Shown here: positions 20,231 to 29,176 of the stretch, one piece after another
Position numbering within the stretch: position 1 is the stretch's first letter
How the letters are laid out: every line of letters begins with the position of its first letter
NCBI RefSeq assembly: GCF_028561565.1
Contig: NZ_JAQQTE010000001.1
Coordinates: 1,381,481 to 1,445,480 of the forward strand
Origin: Gilvibacter sediminis
GTDB taxonomy: Bacteria > Bacteroidota > Bacteroidia > Flavobacteriales > Flavobacteriaceae
Length of the DNA: 64,000 nt
Direction of reading: 5' to 3'
Notes under the pieces: generated by a model
Told to the model about the DNA's origin: nothing
Seen by the model: the letters and a program-made list of their open reading frames with translations, nothing else
The model's database searches: none
Position numbers and translations under genes: made by a program

Positions 20231-21142
20231 ATGCAACTAAACATTACCAACGAGACTGCTCGGCTTAGGGCCGTAGTATTAGGCAGAGCAGACAGTAACG
20301 GGCCCACTCCTAAACCAGAAGATTGCTATGATCCCAAGAGCTTGGCGCATGTCCTTGCTGGGACTTATCCACTAGAAAAAGACATGGTTCCAGAAATGGA
20401 AGCTGTCGCAGCAGTACTCAATAAGTACGACGTGACCGTATACCGTCCAGAGCTGATCGAGGATTGCAATCAGATTTTTTCAAGAGATATTGCTTTTGTC
20501 ATAGACGATAAAATGGTCAAGGCCAACATCCTGCCGGATAGAGCCAACGAATTTGACGCCATCCGTCATGTTTGGGAGACCATTCCAAAAGACAAACGCA
20601 TAACCTTCCCAGAGGAATGTCACGTAGAAGGCGGTGATGTTATGCCTTGGGGAGATTATCTTTTTGTAGGCACTTATACAGGCGATGATTATTCGAGCTA
20701 TATCACGGCGCGAACCAATGATAAAGCCGTAAAAGCACTACAGGTAGAATTCCCAAATAGGATTGTCAAAGCCTTTGAGCTCAGAAAATCCAACACCGTG
20801 GCTCGTGACAATGCCTTGCATTTAGATTGTTGTTTTCAACCCATCGGGCACGACAAATGCATCATCCACAAAGAAGGTTTTCTCAATGAACAAGAGTATT
20901 TGTGGCTGGTGAATCACTTTGGTGCTGACAATTGCTTCCACATTGATAAGGACGAGATGTACAATATGTTCTCTAACGTATTCTCCATTGCTCCAGATGT
21001 GGTGATCTCAGAGAGAAACTTTACTCGTCTCAATACGTGGATGCGTGGCCATGGCATCACTGTAGAGGAAGTTCCTTATGCAGAGATCGCTAAGCAGGAA
21101 GGGCTTTTAAGATGCAGTACTTTGCCGCTAATTAGGGATTAA
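20231..21142 (+). CDS. Arginine deiminase-superfold hydrolase (DDAH/amidinotransferase-like)
   Basis: A 303-residue enzyme of the guanidine-modifying superfamily (arginine deiminase, dimethylarginine dimethylaminohydrolase, amidinotransferase). Three marks fit the catalytic set: CHVEGGDVMPWGDYLFVG (acidic residues), ALHLDCCFQPIG (His) and the C-terminal nucleophile Cys295 in LLRCSTLPLIRD. Which guanidino compound it acts on cannot be read from the sequence. It pairs with ctlX 52 bases downstream. The start codon directly abuts the gltA terminator and no later start fits the N-terminus, so it must be read from a promoter inside gltA, by read-through, or as a leaderless message. Confidence 0.8.
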   Translation: MQLNITNETARLRAVVLGRADSNGPTPKPEDCYDPKSLAHVLAGTYPLEKDMVPEMEAVAAVLNKYDVTVYRPELIEDCNQIFSRDIAFVIDDKMVKANILPDRANEFDAIRHVWETIPKDKRITFPEECHVEGGDVMPWGDYLFVGTYTGDDYSSYITARTNDKAVKALQVEFPNRIVKAFELRKSNTVARDNALHLDCCFQPIGHDKCIIHKEGFLNEQEYLWLVNHFGADNCFHIDKDEMYNMFSNVFSIAPDVVISERNFTRLNTWMRGHGITVEEVPYAEIAKQEGLLRCSTLPLIRD

Positions 21143-21194
21143 TTTCACTGCTGAAATTCCCTTTTACTTATTTAAATTTGCCAAAAAAATAAGC

Positions 21195-22124
21195 ATGCAA
21201 CAAATTACAGACACCCTGCTGATGATCCGTCCGGTAGCCTTTCGCATGAACGAGCAAACCGCGGTGAACAATTACTTCCAAGAAGACCTTGCAGAGAAGA
21301 ATGCAAATATCAACACCTTGGCTCAAGCTGAGTTTGATGATTTTGTGGCTAAGCTCAGAGAAGTTGGGGTGAACGTTGTTGTAGAGCACGATGATATCTT
21401 GGCCGATACGCCAGATTCTATCTTTCCTAATAATTGGGTTAGTTTTCATGCTGACGGAACCGTGGCTTTGTATCCTATGTTTGCAGAGAACAGAAGGAAG
21501 GAACGCCGTATGGAAGTCTTTAGACGCTTAGAAAGCGAAGGTTTTGTCATTGAACAGTTCATTGATTACAGCGAGGCTGAACAAGAAGATGTCTTTTTAG
21601 AAGGGACTGGTAGTCTGATTTTAGACCGCGTAAACAAGAAGGCCTATTGCGCCTTGTCTCCTAGAGCCGACGAGGGTCTTTTCATTGAATTCTGTGAAGA
21701 TTTTGAATACGATCCTGTTGTTTTTACGGCCTATCAAACCGTAGATGACAAACGATTACCGATATACCACACCAACGTAATGATGTGTGTTGCAGAGGAA
21801 TTTTGTGTGATCTGTCTCGATTCCATCGACGACAAAAAGGAGCGCAAAGCTGTCGTGAATCACCTCAAGCAAACGGGTAAGGAGATCGTTAATATTACTG
21901 AGCAGCAATTGCAAAACTTTGCGGGCAATATGCTGCAGGTGAAGGGTAGTGAACGCAAATTCCTAGTGATGAGTGCAGCAGCTGAACGCTCGCTTAACGC
22001 GGAGCAACGTGATCAAATAGAGAAGTACTGTGGCATTCTCAGCAGCGAACTTGAGACCATAGAAACCTGCGGAGGTGGAAGCGCTCGTTGTATGATGGCA
22101 GAAGTATTCTTACCGCGCGCTTAA
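21195..22124 (+). CDS. ctlX: Citrulline utilization hydrolase CtlX-type
   Basis: 309-residue member of the same superfold, matching the CtlX group by its opening (DTLLMIRPVAFRMNEQTAVN) and the motifs PDSIFPNNWVSFHADGTVAL, EGTGSLILDR, PIYHTNVMMCV and CGGGSARCMMAEVF, in which Cys299 is the probable nucleophile. CtlX has been linked to citrulline breakdown; the reaction in this organism is inferred. The gene is likely in one unit with the preceding hydrolase. It converges on the SDR gene with a four-base overlap of coding ends. Confidence 0.8.
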   Translation: MQQITDTLLMIRPVAFRMNEQTAVNNYFQEDLAEKNANINTLAQAEFDDFVAKLREVGVNVVVEHDDILADTPDSIFPNNWVSFHADGTVALYPMFAENRRKERRMEVFRRLESEGFVIEQFIDYSEAEQEDVFLEGTGSLILDRVNKKAYCALSPRADEGLFIEFCEDFEYDPVVFTAYQTVDDKRLPIYHTNVMMCVAEEFCVICLDSIDDKKERKAVVNHLKQTGKEIVNITEQQLQNFAGNMLQVKGSERKFLVMSAAAERSLNAEQRDQIEKYCGILSSELETIETCGGGSARCMMAEVFLPRA

Positions 22125-23551
22125 TATCTTTTCGTAGCAATATTGCGGATCATCCCACTAAAAATAAAATAGTGGAACGGCAGCATGGCATACCAATATA
22201 GTCGTCCTGTTAACCCACGAGGTCTAAAGGTTGCGGTTTGGTGCAAGACATTCTTAGAATCGATCTCAAATTCCAACCAAGCCTCTCCAGGTACGCGCAT
22301 TTCAGCAAACAGCAAGAGTCGTTTGGCTTCTTTATCGGCCAGGATGACCCGCCAAAAATCCAAAGCATCTCCTTCAAAGATCTTATCGGGATGCGTCCTA
22401 CCACGTCTAAGCCCAACGCCTCCTACAAGCTTATCAATATATCCACGGATCTTCCAAAGCGCATTGCCGTAATACCAGCCACGAGCTCCGCCAATAGACC
22501 AGATATTATGGAGCACCTCTTTGGAATCTTCTATGGGAATACTCTGGTGATCTTTCACACAGCCGTATGAGGGTACCTTAACATACTTCTTTAAGTCTTT
22601 CGTAAAGCGACCTGCTACTAAGGAGTCCTTCCAGCTAGAGATCACTTGGTTCTGTTCTATACGCTCAAAAGCCAATTCAATGGCCTGTTGATACGGAATA
22701 GGGTCTATATGCAGTAGCTGCTGTAAACGGCGATCCTTGGTAATCACTTCAACCCGCATGCTATCCACCAGATTCATAGCCAAAGGATAGGATGTTGAGG
22801 TGACAAAATACAGCCAGTAGGAGGAAAGCTTTGGGGTCATCACCGGTACATCCAAGATCAGTAGGCGTAGCTTTCTGACCCTCGCATAGGTCTTCATCAT
22901 TTCCTTGTAGGTCAAAACATCAGGCCCTCCAATATCGAAAACTTCATTATAGGTTTTTTCATGTCCCAGAACCCCGATCAAGTATTGAATTACATTTCTT
23001 ATTGCAATGGGTTGGCAGCGTGTTTTAACCCACTTCGGGGTGATCATTAGGGGTAGTTTCTCGCAGAGATCTCTAATGATCTCAAAAGAAGCACTCCCGG
23101 AGCCTACAATGATGGCAGCCCGCAACACCGTTAATGCCGCAGGACCCTCCGCCAAAATATCTTCTACATTCTTTCTTGAGGAGAGGTGTTTGGAGAGCTC
23201 ATTCTCATTGACAATTCCGCCCAGGTATATCACTTGTTTGCAATTGGTCTCTGCGAGCATTTCATTGAAATTTTTAGCAGATCGGGCCTCTTTTTCGTCA
23301 AAGTCGGAGGTGGAGGCAGACATGGAATGGATCAGGTAATAAGCTGCATCAATATCTTTAGGAAGTACTCCCGATTTGGGGTCTTCCAAAAAATCTATAG
23401 TAACTATTTTAATCTGGGAGCGCAGGTTTTCATTGACCGAAAGTCTGGCGGGATTGCGAACAGCACAGATCACTTCATGTCCCTCTTTTACGAGTAGCGG
23501 AAGCAGTCGCATGCCTATATAACCATTGGCTCCAGTAAGTAGAATTTTCAC
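22121..23551 (-). CDS. SDR-family NAD(P)-binding protein with C-terminal DUF2867
   Basis: 476 residues. The N-terminal Rossmann fold begins at once with LLTGANGYIGMRLLPLL (TGxxGxxG), and continues with the NmrA-like IDAAYYLIHSMS and QVIYLGGIVNE. The C-terminal part (from about residue 325, ending HYFIFSGMIRNIATKRY) corresponds to DUF2867, a lipid-binding-like fold often fused to this type. Substrate unknown; not a classical catalytic SDR, since the YxxxK pair is not obvious. It stands alone on the minus strand. Confidence 0.8.
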   Translation of the reverse strand: MKILLTGANGYIGMRLLPLLVKEGHEVICAVRNPARLSVNENLRSQIKIVTIDFLEDPKSGVLPKDIDAAYYLIHSMSASTSDFDEKEARSAKNFNEMLAETNCKQVIYLGGIVNENELSKHLSSRKNVEDILAEGPAALTVLRAAIIVGSGSASFEIIRDLCEKLPLMITPKWVKTRCQPIAIRNVIQYLIGVLGHEKTYNEVFDIGGPDVLTYKEMMKTYARVRKLRLLILDVPVMTPKLSSYWLYFVTSTSYPLAMNLVDSMRVEVITKDRRLQQLLHIDPIPYQQAIELAFERIEQNQVISSWKDSLVAGRFTKDLKKYVKVPSYGCVKDHQSIPIEDSKEVLHNIWSIGGARGWYYGNALWKIRGYIDKLVGGVGLRRGRTHPDKIFEGDALDFWRVILADKEAKRLLLFAEMRVPGEAWLEFEIDSKNVLHQTATFRPRGLTGRLYWYAMLPFHYFIFSGMIRNIATKRY

Positions 23552-23616
23552 CCTCGTGAATTTAAATTGCTAAAGCGTTTAAGGGTTTAGTAGCTGATTC
23601 TATGAAGTTACGAAAA

Positions 23617-24048
23617 TTAAATCGGGCCGGCAACGCTTGCGTCATAACTAGCCTTGGCATCCATGAGTTTTTTCATGAACTTGTGAATGCTTTTGTCTTT
23701 TTTGCGTGCTTCTATTGCAACCCGATAGGTATCCATGTGTACTGAATAGGTGTCTGCTTCTCCTTTAAAGAGAACTAGTTTGTAATAAGGGATGATTAGT
23801 CCGTAAGATTCCAATAGCGATCTAAAACCTACAATGATTCCGTTGGGTCTCATTTCAATATTGCAGATGTTTCTGTTGTTATCCAGTTTAAGCAAGTTGT
23901 CTATTTGAATACTCGCTTGAGAAATAGGCATATGCGGGGAGCCAATTCCTTTTCTTTTGATGCGCTCGCGCAGGGTGAAAGGCTTGCCTAAAATGTCATC
24001 TATTTTACGACGGGTCTCTTTGTTGTTATAGGAAGTGTTGAGTATCAT
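23617..24048 (-). CDS. Conserved hypothetical protein
   Basis: 143 residues from the ATG at 24048, four bases after the CpeT-like gene stop; a longer frame reaching 24213 would overlap that gene and is rejected. No signal peptide. The protein is basic (ERIKRKGIGSPHMP, ARKKDKSIHKFMKKLM) with a central beta-rich stretch (NIEMRPNGIIVGFRSLLESY, then LIIPYYKLVLFKGEADTYSV). I do not recognise a family. Tight spacing suggests it is translated together with the upstream lipoprotein. Confidence 0.65.
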   Translation of the reverse strand: MILNTSYNNKETRRKIDDILGKPFTLRERIKRKGIGSPHMPISQASIQIDNLLKLDNNRNICNIEMRPNGIIVGFRSLLESYGLIIPYYKLVLFKGEADTYSVHMDTYRVAIEARKKDKSIHKFMKKLMDAKASYDASVAGPI

Positions 24049-24052
24049 GGAT

Positions 24053-24742
24053 TTATTCTGAGGGGTTTGATTCGGTTTGTTCTGCCTTGTCAAACACATA
24101 ACCACCTTTTTCAGCGCCCCAAACCTGATTGCCTTCAGCATCAAAACCTTGGTCCCAAGATTCGATCCGATCGGCATAAACAGAAACCTTAGAGGTTGCA
24201 TAAGACGCTCCACGAAGGCTGCTCAAACAGCTCATTTCACTTGTGCTTCCAGAAAAGCCTCCATCTGCTGTGGCTTGTAAAAACACGGTACAGCCTTGAC
24301 GAATTTCTAGATCGTCTGGGCTTAACGTACTGAAAGCTTCAGGAGTTTTCCACTTTCCGATCCAAAGCGAATCGTTAGGGATCTCATAAACTACAGATCC
24401 AATACGGGTGTCATCCACGCGTTCTAGCTTGTAGACTCGTTGACGATACGGCTGATCTTGATTAGCACTGACCGCCTGCTCTACATACAGAAAGTTTCCC
24501 TGGTCTGGCCAAATAGGAGCCATATGCAAACTGATGTCATAATAACTACTGTCAGCTTGCGCCTGTTTTGCAGAATTGAAAGATCCTTGCATCATGGTAA
24601 AGAGCTTGTCTAACACAGCGTCTTTGGGTTCTGCAGCGGTTTGTGTTTCATCAGAAACAGGATTGGTTTGCACCTGATCTTTGCAGCTCATCAAAGTGAG
24701 TACAAGTAGGGAAATGCCTAAGATGTTGCGTAGTGTTCTCAT
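24053..24742 (-). CDS. CpcT/CpeT-type chromophore-lyase-like lipoprotein
   Basis: 229 residues. The start gives a lipoprotein signal ending LLVLTLMSC with Cys20. The mature part resembles the CpcT/CpeT family, whose cyanobacterial members attach bilins to phycobiliproteins: QGSFNSAKQAQADSSYYDIS, LHMAPIWPDQGNFLYVEQA, QPYRQRVYKLERVD and the final KGGYVFDKAE. There are no phycobiliproteins here, so the role in this organism is unknown; a small-molecule-binding envelope protein is a fair guess. A TATCTTTG box (24797-24804, minus strand) precedes it. Confidence 0.75.
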   Translation of the reverse strand: MRTLRNILGISLLVLTLMSCKDQVQTNPVSDETQTAAEPKDAVLDKLFTMMQGSFNSAKQAQADSSYYDISLHMAPIWPDQGNFLYVEQAVSANQDQPYRQRVYKLERVDDTRIGSVVYEIPNDSLWIGKWKTPEAFSTLSPDDLEIRQGCTVFLQATADGGFSGSTSEMSCLSSLRGASYATSKVSVYADRIESWDQGFDAEGNQVWGAEKGGYVFDKAEQTESNPSE

Positions 24743-24796
24743 GCTAAAAGTACTGGTGGCTGCGCTTGATAAATTGCAGCAGAGGTGGTTCTTTTA

Positions 24797-24804
24797 CAAA
24801 GATA
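24797..24804 (-). promoter_or_regulatory. Probable -7 box of the CpeT-like gene
   Basis: The minus strand reads TATCTTTG here, fitting TAnnTTTG, 55 bases before the gene start. It is back to back with the argS box 28 bases away. Confidence 0.5.
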
Positions 24805-24831
24805 CCGCCATTTCAAGTGGAATAAAAATTT

Positions 24832-24839
24832 TATCTTTG
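24832..24839 (+). promoter_or_regulatory. Probable -7 box of argS
   Basis: TATCTTTG, 23 bases before the argS ATG; the expected upstream TTG is not seen. Confidence 0.5.
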
Positions 24840-24861
24840 GGGGCTTAAAATCATCGATGCT

Positions 24862-26634
24862 ATGGACTTGCAATCCCTATTGACAACCCACATTCAAGCT
24901 GCTTTTAAAAGTCTTTATCAGGCGGAACTCTCCGAGGTAGAATTCCAAGCCACGCGTAAAGAGTTTGAAGGCGATATCACCGTAGTTGTGTTTCCTATGT
25001 TGCGGGTGGTCAAGGGGAATCCGGTTGCAATCGGGGAAGCATTAGGCGCTTATTTAGAAGCCGAGCTACCCGCGGTTACTGGTTTTAATGTCATCAAAGG
25101 ATTTTTGAATCTCTCTTTGAGTGATGCCTATTTCTACGAGGCTTTTGAAACCATTACCGAAAATCCAGATTTTGGTCATGAGCCTCAAGGTGAGGATGCT
25201 GTTATTGTAGAGTATTCTTCTCCGAACACCAACAAACCATTACACCTCGGGCATATTAGAAACATCCTTTTGGGATATTCTGTGGCTGAAATTTTAAAGG
25301 CAGCGGGTAAGAAGGTGTATAAAACGCAGATCATTAATGACCGCGGGATCCACATCTGTAAAAGTATGTTGGCTTGGAAGTTATTCGGTGAAGGCGAGAC
25401 TCCAGAAACGAGTGGCTTGAAGGGAGATCATTTGGTTGGAAAGTACTATGTGAAATTCGATCAAGAATACAAAGCTCAGCAAAAAGAATTGGTAGCTGCC
25501 GGTAAATCAGAGTCCGAAGCAAAAGAGCAGGCGCCACTGCTGTTAGAAGCCCAGCAAATGCTGCGCAAGTGGGAAGCTGGCGACCCAGAAACCGTTGAAC
25601 TTTGGAAGACCATGAACGGTTGGGTGTATCAAGGTTTTGATGCTACCTATGAGGCTTTAGGGGTTGATTTTGACACCCTTTATTACGAGAGCAATACCTA
25701 TTTGTTAGGGAAAGAGAATATAGAGGAAGGTTTGGCCAAGGGTGTTTTCTTTAAAAAAGAAGACGGTTCTGTTTGGTGTGACCTTACCGAAGAAGGTCTT
25801 GATGAAAAATTGGTGCTCAGAAGTGACGGTACTGCGGTCTACATGACTCAAGACATTGGGACCGCCATTCAAAGAATCAAGGACATGCCAGATGCCAATG
25901 GGATGATCTACACCGTGGGGAATGAGCAAGATTATCACTTCAAGGTCTTGTTTTTGATCCTTAAGAAACTCGGCTATACTTGGGCGGAGAATTTGTTCCA
26001 TTTGAGTTATGGAATGGTGGATCTTCCTAGTGGAAAAATGAAGAGTCGTGAAGGAACGGTAGTTGACGCCGATGATCTGATCGCAGAGATGGCAACAACG
26101 GCTGGAGCAATCGCTTCAGAACTCGGTAAACTAGACGGCTATACGGATGCTCAAAAACAGGCGCTGTATCAAGATATCGGTCTTGGTGCATTGAAGTATT
26201 ATATCCTTAAGGTCGATCCTAAAAAACGAATCTTGTTTGATCCGGAGGCTTCTGTGGATTTTCAAGGAAACACGGGCCCTTTCATTCAATATACCTATGC
26301 GCGCATTCAAGCGATCTTGCGTAAAGCAGCGACTATGGATCTCACTGCCCCTGCTGCGGTTGCCCTTACAGAGAAGGAGCGCGCAGTTATCAAGGAATTG
26401 CAGAACTATCCAGTAGCCGTACATCTTGCTGCTGCTCAGCATAGTCCTGCCTTGATTGCCAATTATGTTTATGATCTGGTTAAGGCCTATAATTCCTTCT
26501 TCCAGAACGTACCGATCTTTGCTGCGGACTCACCAGAACAATTGCGTTTTAGAGTGACACTTTCACAGACTGTAGGGAATACCATAGAAAAAGCATTGAA
26601 TCTTTTGGGAATAGCAGCGCCGGAGCGCATGTAA
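24862..26634 (+). CDS. argS: Arginyl-tRNA synthetase
   Basis: ArgRS, 590 residues, class Ia, charges tRNA-Arg. The N-terminal additional domain covers about residues 1-110. The HIGH-type motif is in SSPNTNKPLHLGHIRNILLG and the KMSKS-type motif in LPSGKMKSREGTVV. The C-terminal DALR-like anticodon domain ends in LSQTVGNTIEKALNLLGIAA. The stop lies one base from the stop of the convergent TonB receptor gene, leaving no room for a separate terminator. Confidence 0.98.
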   Translation: MDLQSLLTTHIQAAFKSLYQAELSEVEFQATRKEFEGDITVVVFPMLRVVKGNPVAIGEALGAYLEAELPAVTGFNVIKGFLNLSLSDAYFYEAFETITENPDFGHEPQGEDAVIVEYSSPNTNKPLHLGHIRNILLGYSVAEILKAAGKKVYKTQIINDRGIHICKSMLAWKLFGEGETPETSGLKGDHLVGKYYVKFDQEYKAQQKELVAAGKSESEAKEQAPLLLEAQQMLRKWEAGDPETVELWKTMNGWVYQGFDATYEALGVDFDTLYYESNTYLLGKENIEEGLAKGVFFKKEDGSVWCDLTEEGLDEKLVLRSDGTAVYMTQDIGTAIQRIKDMPDANGMIYTVGNEQDYHFKVLFLILKKLGYTWAENLFHLSYGMVDLPSGKMKSREGTVVDADDLIAEMATTAGAIASELGKLDGYTDAQKQALYQDIGLGALKYYILKVDPKKRILFDPEASVDFQGNTGPFIQYTYARIQAILRKAATMDLTAPAAVALTEKERAVIKELQNYPVAVHLAAAQHSPALIANYVYDLVKAYNSFFQNVPIFAADSPEQLRFRVTLSQTVGNTIEKALNLLGIAAPERM

Positions 26635-26635
26635 T

Positions 26636-29176
26636 TTAGAAGCTGAGTTCCAGTGCAAAGTTTGGCGTAAAGCGCAAGGATCTATTTTCAATCTGATTGA
26701 TGGCAAACTGATCTTCTCCAATTTGTTGGGATACAAAATAACGATCCAATAGATTGTTGTTGTTGAAGATGTTCTGAAAGGCCGCATTCGCTTTTAGGGT
26801 GTAACCCGACTTATCCAAGACAATGTATTTAAAAGACAGATCTGCTCTAAAGTAGGAGGTGAGTCTTTCCGCATTAGGAGCGCTAAAGGGAATATCTTCC
26901 GTGTCCTGAATGGCTGATGGCGCTTCACCTAGTGGAAGCGTAAAGGGTTTTCCGCTGCGCCATTGTAACCCAAAAACAGTACTCAATCGACCTAAGTCAT
27001 AACTAACTGCAGCCCGCAAGGAGTGCGTAATGTCTAGGTTGTTGGCAAAAGACTGTGGGTCAAAAGCATCAAACTGATAATCATTGTTGGAGTAGGTATA
27101 GCCCAACCAAGCCCCAAGTCCGCGCCAGCGTTTATTCACTATCAGTTCCAAACCAAAGACTTGATAGGAACCCAAGGCTGCACTGTTTGCAAATTGATTT
27201 TGAAAACCTTGTGTTGTGGCACTAATACCTTCAACAGATTTTTCAAAGTATTCTAAATTGACGAGCCAGTTGCGTCTTGTCCAAACCAGACCCGTAGACC
27301 ATTGCTCGCTCGTGATCAATGGGATCTCATCTCCGTTCGCTTGGATCCATCTTCGGTTTTCTACCCCTAAAAACTCGTTTTGGAAAGCTACAGCTTGAGA
27401 AAGACTTTGACTTTTTAATTCTCCGTGGAATTCAAGGGCGAAACCAGCGCCGAGTTTCTGATGCAGATTCAATCGCGGTTCAAAACGGTATTCGTTGATT
27501 TTTGGGTAATGAGTTAAACGCACGCCCGCATTAATCTGTGTTTTTCCGTTAAAGGGATTCCAGTCTAGTTGGTTGTACAGGTGATGACCTACCAGGACCT
27601 CCTTGACCCTACGCCTAAATTCTGGAGTAGTGGTCTGATCGCTATTGGTCACTCCTGTTTCCATAAACTCATAACCGGCTTCCCATTGGAGGTTCTTTTT
27701 ATGTCGGTATAAAACTTGGGCACGACCTACAAAAGAGATGACCTCATTGCCCTGAGTGTCAAATTCTGTGGTAAGTAACTCAAAATTGGCAGCGTCTAGA
27801 TTGTATTGACTTCTGTATGCTCCAACTGTGCTACTCCATTTGCTGTTCCACGTGCGCTGCCAATGCAAGCCAGCAGCAATGTTCTCTTGGTTGAGTTCAC
27901 TGGTTTCACTGAGTTCAAAAGCATCGTTGGAAAGGTTTTGATTGAAGTTCAGGTTATTGTTTATGGCCAAGAAGTTTAAACGCAAGCGGTCCTTTTGTGA
28001 GGGATTGTATAAGACCTTCGCGCTAATGTCAAAAAAGTTGAAGTCTTCTGAGGTGTTCAAATCTGATTGATCATTGGGAGTGGCCAAGTTGGTGATCTGT
28101 GTATCTTGGAACACACGCTCCGAATAACTGTTGTATATAGGAGTCTGATACAGATCGTTGAGTGATCTTCTCCCAGCAACCATCACAGAGAGTTTTTCGC
28201 TAATCGGAATGTCTAAAAAGGCGTTGGCATGTAAAAGGTTTAAGGTCGCTTTTCCGTGGATCTGATCAGTGACCTCGTCCATTGCCTTAAGATCGATCAC
28301 ACCAGAAACACTTTCTCCGTAGCGGCTGTGGGTTCCATTGCGGTAAATAAATACGTCTTCTGTGATATACGGATTGATCGCAGAGATCAGCCCATAGAAG
28401 TGTCCGCTTTGATAAACACGCATGCCATCCCAAAGCAATAGATTCTCGCCGTTGCTTCCGCCGCGAATATTAATGTTGGATACGGTTTCATCTACACTTT
28501 CTACTCCAGGTAGCGTTTGAGAAATCTGCAGAACATCTGTTTCTGCGATCCCCGGGAGTAGTCCAAATTTTTCCGTATTGAACCGATAAGAACCATCATT
28601 GGTTCTGTAGATCCCTTGGGTAAATACAGGCTGCAGTAACACCTCGTCTAACTGGTCTACGCTGGGCTTTAAACTAACAACCACAGTATTGTATTCAACA
28701 GGACCGAGGTTGAGTCCTTCGGTCTGATAGCCCAAGTACTGTACTTGAACAAAAATGGTGTTTGGCGGATTCGGTATATAAACGCTGCCTTCTGCATTGG
28801 TGGTATAACCAGCCGCTTGATCCACTATTCTTACATTGGCATTGGGCAAGGGGTCTCCATTTACCGCGTCAAGCACGACTAAGTGAATGCTGTTGGGAGC
28901 GCTTACGGAGTAATAGCGTTCATTGATCTTGGTGATCTGTAAACCAGTTCTCGCTTTTATGTATTCAATATTGGCCTGAAGATCTGGAGTTGAGGTAGGA
29001 GTCAGACTGATGTCTTCAATAGCCTCCGGCGCATAAGAAAAACGCACATCGTTTTGCCGCTCTAGTTGTTTGAGATAGCTGCTGAGCTTGATCTGCTCTT
29101 GTGCAAATGCAGTTGTGTTTGTGATCAGCAGTAGTAAGCTGATCAGAAGGAAATACCCAGATTTACTTTGCCTCAT
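26636..29176 (-). CDS. TonB-dependent receptor with STN domain, system 1
   Basis: 846-residue outer-membrane receptor, last gene of the first sigma-FecR-receptor module. Order: signal peptide to about residue 25 (ITNTTAFAQ), STN signalling domain (about 28-92, SSYLKQLERQNDVRFSYAPE), a carboxypeptidase-regulatory-like beta domain (about 100-180), a plug with ESVDETVSNINIRGGSNGEN, and the barrel ending in an aromatic residue (NFALELSF). The STN domain is what passes the substrate signal to FecR in systems of the FecARI type. The substrate is not known and no SusD partner is present. The ATG overlaps the end of fecR by 14 bases. It is paralogous over its length to the receptor at 31,465. Confidence 0.93.
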   Translation of the reverse strand: MRQSKSGYFLLISLLLLITNTTAFAQEQIKLSSYLKQLERQNDVRFSYAPEAIEDISLTPTSTPDLQANIEYIKARTGLQITKINERYYSVSAPNSIHLVVLDAVNGDPLPNANVRIVDQAAGYTTNAEGSVYIPNPPNTIFVQVQYLGYQTEGLNLGPVEYNTVVVSLKPSVDQLDEVLLQPVFTQGIYRTNDGSYRFNTEKFGLLPGIAETDVLQISQTLPGVESVDETVSNINIRGGSNGENLLLWDGMRVYQSGHFYGLISAINPYITEDVFIYRNGTHSRYGESVSGVIDLKAMDEVTDQIHGKATLNLLHANAFLDIPISEKLSVMVAGRRSLNDLYQTPIYNSYSERVFQDTQITNLATPNDQSDLNTSEDFNFFDISAKVLYNPSQKDRLRLNFLAINNNLNFNQNLSNDAFELSETSELNQENIAAGLHWQRTWNSKWSSTVGAYRSQYNLDAANFELLTTEFDTQGNEVISFVGRAQVLYRHKKNLQWEAGYEFMETGVTNSDQTTTPEFRRRVKEVLVGHHLYNQLDWNPFNGKTQINAGVRLTHYPKINEYRFEPRLNLHQKLGAGFALEFHGELKSQSLSQAVAFQNEFLGVENRRWIQANGDEIPLITSEQWSTGLVWTRRNWLVNLEYFEKSVEGISATTQGFQNQFANSAALGSYQVFGLELIVNKRWRGLGAWLGYTYSNNDYQFDAFDPQSFANNLDITHSLRAAVSYDLGRLSTVFGLQWRSGKPFTLPLGEAPSAIQDTEDIPFSAPNAERLTSYFRADLSFKYIVLDKSGYTLKANAAFQNIFNNNNLLDRYFVSQQIGEDQFAINQIENRSLRFTPNFALELSF

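Noticed and set aside
24046..24213. Longer start for the hypothetical gene at 23,617
   Set aside because: The extra 55 codons lie inside the CpeT-like gene in another frame; the ATG at 24,048 gives the usual tight operon spacing.
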